Under the pieces are notes generated by a model. The model worked only from the letters and a program-made list of their open reading frames with translations. It had not been told where the DNA came from and did no database searches. DNA of 21,444 nt from JAPLKX01 sp035530195 (GTDB lineage: Bacteria; Hydrogenedentota; Hydrogenedentia; Hydrogenedentales; SLHB01): the NCBI GenBank assembly GCA_035530195.1, contig DATKVG010000226.1:1-21444 (forward strand), read 5' to 3'. A program made the position numbers and the translations under genes. How positions within the stretch are numbered: position 1 is the first letter of the stretch; the number at the start of each line of letters is the position of its first letter. This document shows positions 15,808 to 21,444 of the stretch, in pieces.

Positions 15808-16616
15808 TACCGGTCATAATCGACCCGGTGCCGGTTCCAGTCGATCATGGCGGCGTTGAACACCGGCCCCTCCGCGCACACGCGCACCATTTTCTCGCCC
15901 TCGAGTTCGCGGCGCGCCTCGACCACGCACCCGAGGCACGCCCCGGTTCCGCAGGCCATCTGGGCCTCGAGCGAAACCTGGCAGTCGACGCCCAACTGCT
16001 CGGCGATCAGCGAGGTGGCTTCCATCATGGCCATCGGGCCGCAGGCGTAGAGGCGCGTGCCCGGACCCGGCGCGAGATCGGCGAGCACCTGCGTCGCAAA
16101 CGCTTTTTTGCCCGCGGTCCCGTCGTCGGTGGCGACGTGTACGGTGCAGCCCATGCGCCTGAAATCGTTTTCGCACAGTAAACAATCGCGCGACCGGGCG
16201 CCGAGGATTACTTCGGGCATCTTTCCGCACATCTGCTTGATTTTCTCGGCCAGCGCGGGGAACGGCGCAACGCCGATTCCGCCGGCTACAAGGATGTGGC
16301 GTTTGAACCCGCATTCCACCGGCCAGCCGTTGCCCAGCGGGCCTTGTACCGACACCGTCTGGCTGGGCGTCAGCCGCGCCAGCAGGCGCGTGCCCTCGCC
16401 CTCGACTTTGTACAGGAACGTGACGCCGTCTTCGAAGATCCGCTCAAAACTCATGGGCCGGCGCAGAAACGGGTACAGGCTGTCGGCCACCTGGATCATG
16501 GCGAACTGGCCGGGCCGGGCGTCGCGCGCGATTTTCGGGCATTGGACCGCGAGCCTGAGATGGCCGGGCGCCACTTGCTGGTGCGCCAGGATCGCGCACT
16601 CGCTCACGGTCGGCAT
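15807..16616 (-). CDS. pyrK: Dihydroorotate dehydrogenase electron transfer subunit PyrK
   Basis: PyrK carries FAD and a 2Fe-2S cluster and moves electrons from PyrD to NAD. The 269-residue protein shows the ferredoxin reductase-like layout: FAD-binding RRPMSF (52-57), NAD-binding region ILVAGGIGVAP (108-118) and CGP (192-194), and C-terminal cluster ligands Cys222, Cys227, Cys230 and Cys247 in CGTGACLGC...C spacing. ATG 16616 has GGAGG 7 nt upstream. Only 4 nt separate it from the disA stop, so co-transcription and coupling with disA are very likely. Confidence 0.96.
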   Translation of the reverse strand: MPTVSECAILAHQQVAPGHLRLAVQCPKIARDARPGQFAMIQVADSLYPFLRRPMSFERIFEDGVTFLYKVEGEGTRLLARLTPSQTVSVQGPLGNGWPVECGFKRHILVAGGIGVAPFPALAEKIKQMCGKMPEVILGARSRDCLLCENDFRRMGCTVHVATDDGTAGKKAFATQVLADLAPGPGTRLYACGPMAMMEATSLIAEQLGVDCQVSLEAQMACGTGACLGCVVEARRELEGEKMVRVCAEGPVFNAAMIDWNRHRVDYDR

Positions 16617-16620
16617 CGCC

Positions 16621-17700
16621 CTACCTCCGGTCCAACGCCAGTTGATTACGAAGGAGGTTGAGGCTGACGCGCACCCGCTCGGCCAACACCTCGCCCACGC
16701 CTTCGACCGCCACCAGGTCTTCTTTGGGTGCGCGGATAATCTGCTGGAGCGACCCGAACCGCTGGACGAGGTTGTCGATGATCTGCGGTTGGAGGCGGTG
16801 GGTGCTCATGAGCATCCGGTACCCGCGCGGCGACAGGTAGGTGTCGATGACGCGCGGGTTGGGGCCGTAACCGAGGGCCTGGCTGATTGCGCCGAGGTTG
16901 AGCAGCTCCTCTTGAGGCAGTTCCGCCACCTTCTGGCGGGCCTGATCGAAGGTTGTCCCGGGTTTTTCCTTGTAATAATCCTTGGTTACCAGTTCCGCTT
17001 CCTCGGCCGGGATGATGAGTTCTTCCAACTGGAGCGAAATCAGACGGCCTTCGGTACCGAGTTCGAGCAGGTACGGCTCGATCTCGCGCGCAATCCGCTG
17101 AACCATCTCGCACCGCTGCACGGCTTTGCACACATCGAAAATGGTGACCATGTCCTGGAACTCGCGGATCGAGAGGTCGCGCATGGTCTGGTTGAGCACG
17201 GAGATGTATTTTTCGAGCGTCTGGACGGCCTGCGTCGCCTTGTTCAAGAGCGTGGGAATGCTGTCCATGACGTGTTTGACGTTGTGGACGTACAGCGTCA
17301 CGCTCGACCGCCGCTCCGACAACGCGACCACGACGCATTTGGCCTGCCGCGCAATCCGTTCGCCGGCCCGGTGGCGCGTGCCGGTCTCGTCGGACGGGAT
17401 GGTCGTGTCGGGTTTGAGGAACCGGTTGGCGTAGGCGATTCGTTTGGCGTCTTTGCTGAGCAGGATCGCCCCGTCCATTTTCGAAAGTTCGTACAGCAAC
17501 TGGGCGGTGCACGGGGCGTCAACTTTTACGCCGCCCTCGGAAAGTTCGGAGAGCGTCTTGATGTCGCCGATACAGAGTAGCGCGCCGTTGCGGCTTTGCA
17601 GGATGGCGCTGATGGCCTCACGAATGCGCGTGCCCGGCGATACCATCAGGAGAGCTTCGCGGTAAGCCTCTTGCGAGTTCTTGCGCTTGCGGTTAGTCAT
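16621..17700 (-). CDS. disA: Diadenylate cyclase DisA (DNA integrity scanning protein)
   Basis: DisA makes cyclic di-AMP from two ATP and, in Bacillus, scans DNA and stalls on branched repair structures. The 359-residue protein has the three-part layout: an N-terminal DAC domain with the DGA motif (76-78) and RHR motif (109-111) needed for catalysis, a helical spine, and a C-terminal helix-hairpin-helix DNA-binding domain (about 310-359, with LVAVEGVGEVLAERVR). The length is normal for the family. ATG 17700 with GGAGGGG just upstream is preferred over an earlier in-frame start at 17724. It overlaps the end of radA by 8 nt, matching the known radA-disA association (RadA restrains DisA in Bacillus). 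Unusually, pyrK follows directly. Confidence 0.97.
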   Translation of the reverse strand: MTNRKRKNSQEAYREALLMVSPGTRIREAISAILQSRNGALLCIGDIKTLSELSEGGVKVDAPCTAQLLYELSKMDGAILLSKDAKRIAYANRFLKPDTTIPSDETGTRHRAGERIARQAKCVVVALSERRSSVTLYVHNVKHVMDSIPTLLNKATQAVQTLEKYISVLNQTMRDLSIREFQDMVTIFDVCKAVQRCEMVQRIAREIEPYLLELGTEGRLISLQLEELIIPAEEAELVTKDYYKEKPGTTFDQARQKVAELPQEELLNLGAISQALGYGPNPRVIDTYLSPRGYRMLMSTHRLQPQIIDNLVQRFGSLQQIIRAPKEDLVAVEGVGEVLAERVRVSLNLLRNQLALDRR

Positions 17701-19087
17701 GTAACCCCTCCAGACACAGGTCAACCGCCTGCATAACGGTACTTACAGGAACGACGTTCACACCCAACCCCTCGGCATCCGCCGCAAATGCGGTCGCAAC
17801 TGCGGCCGCAATGCTCCTGGGTATAATACACGTTGTGAACCCGAACTTGGAAGTCTCGAGCACGCGCGGCCGCGCCATGTCAACCGCGCGCACCTCGCCC
17901 GCCAGCCCCACCTCGCCGAACGCCGCCACACGCCCCGGGATCGCCACCTCGCGCAGGCTCGACGCCAGCGCCAGCGCCACCGCCAGATCCGCCGCCGGCT
18001 CGTCCAGCCGCACCCCGCCCACCGCGTTCACGAACACGTCCTGCACGGCGAAATGCAAACCGCCGCGTTTCTCGAGCACCGCCAGAAGCAGCGCCAGACG
18101 GTTCGGGTTGACGCCGGTAGCGGTTCTGCGCGGGGACACCAGCGACGAGGCCGTCACCAGCGCCTGGACCTCGACCAGCAGCGGGCGCGTCCCTTCGATG
18201 CTGGGGAATACGGCCGAGCCGCTCACGCCGGCCGGCCGCTCGCTGAGAAACAGGGCGCTCGGGTTTTCGACGTCGATCAGCCCGGCGTCGGTCATTTCAA
18301 ACACGCCAATCTCGTTCGTCGAGCCAAACCGGTTCTTGACGGCCCGCAAGATGCGCAGCGCCTGCCGCCCCTCGCCTTCGAAATAGAGCACCGTGTCCAC
18401 GAGATGTTCGAGCAGCCTTGGCCCGGCGATCTGGCCGTCTTTGGTGACGTGGCCCACCAGAAAGATCGGGACGTTCTGGCCCTTGGACAGGCGCAGGAAC
18501 TCGTTGGCGCACTCGCGCACCTGCCCGACGCTGCCCGGCGCCGCCGGCAGTTGCGGCGAGTATACCGACTGGATCGAGTCGATGATGACAAACTCGTAGT
18601 CACCGCTGAGGATGTGCTTGCGGATCACGTCGACGGCCGTTTCAGTGAGCAGGTGCAAGTTGTCGTTGAGCGCGCCGAGCCGCCGCGCACGGATGCGCGT
18701 CTGGTTGAACGATTCTTCGCCCGAGACGTAGAGCACTTTGCCGTGCGTCTCGGCGAGGTGGCGCGACACCTGCAGCATCAGTGTCGATTTGCCGATGCCG
18801 GGATCGCCGCCGACGAGCATCAACGAGCCCGCAACCACACCGCCGCCCAAAACGCGATCGAATTCGGCCACGCCCGTCGACACCCGCGGCGGTTCCTCGC
18901 CGCCCGACGCCGTCAGCGGCATCGGCTCGGAGCCATCGATAATGGCCGGCCGCTCGTATTGGCCCTTCTCCTCGACCCGCTCCTCGACGATCGAGTTCCA
19001 TTCGGCGCATTCCGGGCAACGGCCCGCCCATCGGGGCAGAACCGCCCCGCATTGCTGGCACACGTACGCTGTTTTGATCTTGGCCAT
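17693..19087 (-). CDS. radA: DNA repair protein RadA
   Basis: RadA (Sms) is a RecA-like ATPase and helicase that extends recombination intermediates. The 464-residue protein has an N-terminal zinc finger (Cys10, Cys13, Cys24, Cys27), Walker A GGDPGIGKST (93-102), Walker B ending IIDS near 168-171, the RadA-specific KNRFG motif (251-255), and a C-terminal Lon-protease-like domain with no proteolytic dyad visible. ATG 19087 starts the conserved KIKTAYVCQQCG. The ribosome site is weak (CAGAGA). It is the first gene of the minus-strand run leading through disA to the pyr genes. Confidence 0.97.
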   Translation of the reverse strand: MAKIKTAYVCQQCGAVLPRWAGRCPECAEWNSIVEERVEEKGQYERPAIIDGSEPMPLTASGGEEPPRVSTGVAEFDRVLGGGVVAGSLMLVGGDPGIGKSTLMLQVSRHLAETHGKVLYVSGEESFNQTRIRARRLGALNDNLHLLTETAVDVIRKHILSGDYEFVIIDSIQSVYSPQLPAAPGSVGQVRECANEFLRLSKGQNVPIFLVGHVTKDGQIAGPRLLEHLVDTVLYFEGEGRQALRILRAVKNRFGSTNEIGVFEMTDAGLIDVENPSALFLSERPAGVSGSAVFPSIEGTRPLLVEVQALVTASSLVSPRRTATGVNPNRLALLLAVLEKRGGLHFAVQDVFVNAVGGVRLDEPAADLAVALALASSLREVAIPGRVAAFGEVGLAGEVRAVDMARPRVLETSKFGFTTCIIPRSIAAAVATAFAADAEGLGVNVVPVSTVMQAVDLCLEGLHD

Positions 19088-19102
19088 CGCGTCTCTGGTG
19101 AG

Positions 19103-19132
19103 ACTCTAACCGCCCGCCAAGGCCAAGGTCAA
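19103..19132 (-). promoter_or_regulatory. Candidate promoter of the radA-disA-pyr operon
   Basis: Read on the minus strand, TTGACC (19132-19127) and TAGAGT (19108-19103) are spaced by 18 nt. The -10 box ends only 15 nt before the radA ATG, so the leader would be very short. GTCTC-ACCA-GAGAC forms a small hairpin in it. The -35 box is good (5 of 6) and the -10 box moderate (4 of 6). Confidence 0.4.
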
Positions 19133-19216
19133 ACGTGTAGGCCTACCTCGGCAAAACTAGCGTTGGTTGCGGGGTTTGTGGTATCAGTAATTAACTTGAA
19201 CCGGGAATGCGGGGAA

Positions 19217-20491
19217 ATGCCAAACAGTATGGAGAACTTGCAGTTTCTTACCGAGAATCAGGTGCTCGAGTTGCGGGCGCGGTTCGGCAGCCCGATCTAC
19301 GTCTACGACGAAGCGACGTTGCGCGCGCAGGCCCGGAAAGCCCTGGATTTTCCCAACGCCTACGGATTGCGCGTGCGGTACGCCATGAAGGCGCTGCCGA
19401 CGGCCGCGATCCTGCGGCTGTTCAACTCGATGGGCATTCACATCGACGCCAGCAGCGAGTTTGAGGTGCGGCGTGCCCTGGCCGCGGGGATTGCGCCGGA
19501 GCAGATCCAGATCACGGCGCAGGAAATGCCGGCAGACCTGGCCGAATTGCTCGATCTCGGCGTGCTGTTCAACTCCTGCTCACTGCACCAGCTCGATACC
19601 TACGGCCGGCTGCGCCCAGGCGCCGACGCGTGCGTGAGAATCAATCCCGGGCTCGGGTCGGGCCACACCAACCGGACCAACACCGGCGGCCCGTCCGCCA
19701 GCTACGGCATCTGGTATGAGCATCTGGACGAGGTGTTCGCAACGGCAAAACGGCACGGCCTGCGTATCGCGCGGATGCACACGCATATCGGATCCGGCGC
19801 GGACCCGGAGATGTGGAATCGGTGCGCGATCCTGTCGCTGGGCGTCGCGGCGCAACTGCCCAAGGTCGAGTCGATCAGCCTTGGCGGCGGCTTCAAAGTG
19901 GCGCGCGTCGAGGACGAGGTTTCCGCGGACCTCGACGTGATCGGGAAGCGGATTGCCGCCGACCTCGAAGAATTCCATGCGAGGCACAACCGGAAATTGA
20001 AACTCGAGATCGAACCCGGCACGTTCCTGGTGGCCAACGCGGGCGCGGTGATCTGCACCGTCATCGACGTCGTCGACACCGGCCCCGCAGGCTACTCGTT
20101 CATCAAGGTCGACACCGGCATGACGGACAACCCGCGCCCCGCCATGTACGGCGCGCAACATCCCCTCACGCTCGTGGCGGTCGAGACCGGCGTCGAGCCG
20201 GGCGGGCGACCCGAGCGCGACTACGTCGTCGCCGGCCATTGTTGCGAGAGCGGCGACATCCTCACGCCCGAGCCCGGCAATCCTGAGGGCATCCGGCCGC
20301 GCGCGCTCAAAGAAGCCCGGATCGGCGACGCGCTCGTGATGGGCGGTGCGGGCGCGTACTGTTCGGGGATGGCGTGTAAGAATTACAACTCGTTTCCCGA
20401 ATCGGCGGAAATCCTGCTGACGGAAACCGGCCCGGTGGTTATTCGCGAACGGCAGTCGCTCGAGTACATAATACAAAATGAGCGGTACTGA
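19217..20491 (+). CDS. lysA: Diaminopimelate decarboxylase-like PLP enzyme
   Basis: The 424-residue protein belongs to fold-type III PLP decarboxylases (DAPDC/ODC/ADC family). Lys58 in RYAMKALP binds PLP, HTHIGSG (188-194) stacks on the ring, LGGGF (222-226) and EPGTF (266-270) hold the phosphate, and CESGD (343-347) contributes the active-site cysteine across the dimer. LysA converts meso-diaminopimelate to lysine in the cytoplasm. The HIGSG and GGGFKVAR versions differ from the HIGSQ and GGGLG typical of LysA, so another amino-acid substrate is possible. ATG 19217 is chosen by homology length; the frame stays open far upstream, but that part is the antisense of radA. An ATG at 19229 is an alternative. 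It is divergent from radA and followed 16 nt later by an SDR gene. Confidence 0.75.
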   Translation: MPNSMENLQFLTENQVLELRARFGSPIYVYDEATLRAQARKALDFPNAYGLRVRYAMKALPTAAILRLFNSMGIHIDASSEFEVRRALAAGIAPEQIQITAQEMPADLAELLDLGVLFNSCSLHQLDTYGRLRPGADACVRINPGLGSGHTNRTNTGGPSASYGIWYEHLDEVFATAKRHGLRIARMHTHIGSGADPEMWNRCAILSLGVAAQLPKVESISLGGGFKVARVEDEVSADLDVIGKRIAADLEEFHARHNRKLKLEIEPGTFLVANAGAVICTVIDVVDTGPAGYSFIKVDTGMTDNPRPAMYGAQHPLTLVAVETGVEPGGRPERDYVVAGHCCESGDILTPEPGNPEGIRPRALKEARIGDALVMGGAGAYCSGMACKNYNSFPESAEILLTETGPVVIRERQSLEYIIQNERY

Positions 20492-20507
20492 CACGGGAGG
20501 AACCGCG

Positions 20508-21296
20508 ATGGGCAAAGCCGTAGCGTTTATAACGGGGGCGAGCCGCGGTATCGGTCGAGGAATCGCCCTGCAACTGGCCGAGCACGGGTACGACATCGTT
20601 GCCGCCGCCACCCGGGCCAATCCGTCCGAAAGACGCAGGGGCGTGTACGAGGTCAAAGCGCGGGTCGAGCAGTTGGGCCAGCGATGCCTGCCGGTTGCCG
20701 GCGATATCGCCGATCTCGAGTCGCACCGCGACATGATCCACCGCGCGCTCGACCATTTCGGCGCCATCGACCTGCTCGTCAACAACGCCGGAGTCGCGCC
20801 GCTGCACCGGCTCGATATCCTCGAGACATCCCCCGAAAGCTACGACCGGCTGCTCGCCATTAACGCGCGCGGCCCGTTTTTCCTCACGCAAGCCGTGGCG
20901 CGCGTGATGATCGAGCAGGTCAAGGCGGGGCGGGCGCTGCCGCCGGCCATCATCTTCATTACGAGCATCAGCGCCAACACCGCCAGCCCCAACCGGGCCG
21001 AGTACTGCGTCAGCAAGGCCGCCCTCAGCATGACGGCGCAGAACTACGCGGTCCGCCTCGCCCCGTACGGCATCTGCGTCTACGAAATCCGGCCCGGCAT
21101 CATCGCCACCGACATGACCGCCGCCGTCAGAGAAAAGTACGACGACCTCATCGCCAACGGTCTGCTCCTCCAGGGCCGGTGGGGAGTCCCCGAAGACGTG
21201 GGAAAGGCCGTCGTGGGCCTCGCAGAAGGCTATTTCAACTACGCCACCGGCATGGTGATTGAGGTAGGCGGCGGGTTCGGCATCCAGCGGCTGTAG
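20508..21296 (+). CDS. SDR family oxidoreductase (FabG-like)
   Basis: The 262-residue classical short-chain dehydrogenase/reductase contains the cofactor motif TGASRGIG (9-16), NNAG (92-95), Asn119, and the catalytic Ser153, Tyr166 and Lys170 (YCVSK). RPGIIATDM follows the active site. The reaction is an NAD(P)-linked oxidation or reduction of an alcohol or ketone. The name 3-ketoacyl-ACP reductase is often applied to such proteins but is not demonstrated here. ATG 20508 with GGGAGG 7 nt upstream is preferred to ATG 20478, which overlaps the preceding gene. The 16-nt gap indicates an operon with the decarboxylase-like gene, hinting at linked amino-acid or sugar metabolism. Confidence 0.93.
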   Translation: MGKAVAFITGASRGIGRGIALQLAEHGYDIVAAATRANPSERRRGVYEVKARVEQLGQRCLPVAGDIADLESHRDMIHRALDHFGAIDLLVNNAGVAPLHRLDILETSPESYDRLLAINARGPFFLTQAVARVMIEQVKAGRALPPAIIFITSISANTASPNRAEYCVSKAALSMTAQNYAVRLAPYGICVYEIRPGIIATDMTAAVREKYDDLIANGLLLQGRWGVPEDVGKAVVGLAEGYFNYATGMVIEVGGGFGIQRL

Positions 21297-21382
21297 TTGT
21301 CGGCCAAGACGATCCGATCTTCTTAAGCACATCGCGGCATAGCCGCAACCAAACCAGTTGCACGAGCCTTTGGATTCAACGC

Positions 21383-21408
21383 GGTGGGGTCGCGCTCCCG
21401 CGCGACCG
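21383..21408. repeat. Dispersed hairpin repeat, copy 2
   Basis: This is identical over 26 nt to 8163-8188, with the same 8-bp stem and TCCC loop (21388-21407). It lies 86 nt after the SDR stop. The remaining sequence to the window end shows no gene. Confidence 0.8.
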
Positions 21409-21444
21409 GGCGGCGGCGGAGGTCGAGGCGCGGATATGCTTTTG

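Noticed and set aside
18053..19216. Long upstream extension of the decarboxylase frame
   Set aside because: It is antisense to radA, and the conserved decarboxylase sequence starts only after 19217.

Overview
This window is high-GC bacterial chromosome with 14 well-supported protein genes, one probable gene remnant and an unusual density of palindromic and tandem repeats. No rRNA, tRNA, phage, CRISPR or transposase gene is visible. Exported (twin-arginine) FAD and Gfo/Idh/MocA oxidoreductases, a sulfatase-superfamily enzyme and a HEAT-repeat protein with a lectin-like C-terminus suggest an uncultured PVC-like or Hydrogenedentota/Sumerlaeota-type bacterium. That placement is inference from gene style only, because no taxonomic marker is present.

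Layout, left to right. (1) 129-1499 (+): a Tat-exported FAD-dependent oxidoreductase, then a gene-free stretch to 1847 holding 12-nt tandem repeats, a terminator-like hairpin and the clpX promoter. (2) 1848-7974 (+): clpX, a terminator, lon, a sugar-phosphate isomerase/epimerase-like TIM barrel, and a sulfatase-superfamily hydrolase with a perfect inverted-repeat element in front of it. This pairs two AAA+ protease components with two probable catabolic genes. (3) 7975-8614: no intact gene; a 16-nt-based minisatellite, a hairpin repeat, a 9-nt repeat array and the degraded 3' end of a probable isomerase gene. (4) 12013-8615 (-): a Tat-exported Gfo/Idh/MocA oxidoreductase followed by a secreted HEAT-repeat protein. 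(5) 19087-12164 (-): a compact run radA-disA-pyrK-pyrD-pyrF-pyrE followed by a membrane-anchored protein of unknown function. It links DNA repair and c-di-AMP synthesis to the last steps of UMP synthesis. Several genes overlap or nearly touch. (6) 19217-21296 (+): a diaminopimelate decarboxylase-like PLP enzyme and an SDR reductase, divergent from radA, then a second copy of the hairpin repeat near the window end.

The most unusual signals are non-coding. Three gene junctions carry tandem 9-nt repeats with a shared consensus (NKATNGGAC read on the transcribed minus strand), two of them starting at a stop codon. There are also five kinds of palindromic element: a hairpin at 23-43, a 32-bp perfect inverted repeat at 6489-6612, the hairpin at 8168 repeated at 21388, a cloverleaf-like element at 12090-12156, and a long hairpin at 15740-15807. 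Among the proteins, the sulfatase homologue has Thr where a sulfatase needs Cys or Ser, and the gene after pyrE may encode a remote serpin-like fold on a membrane anchor.
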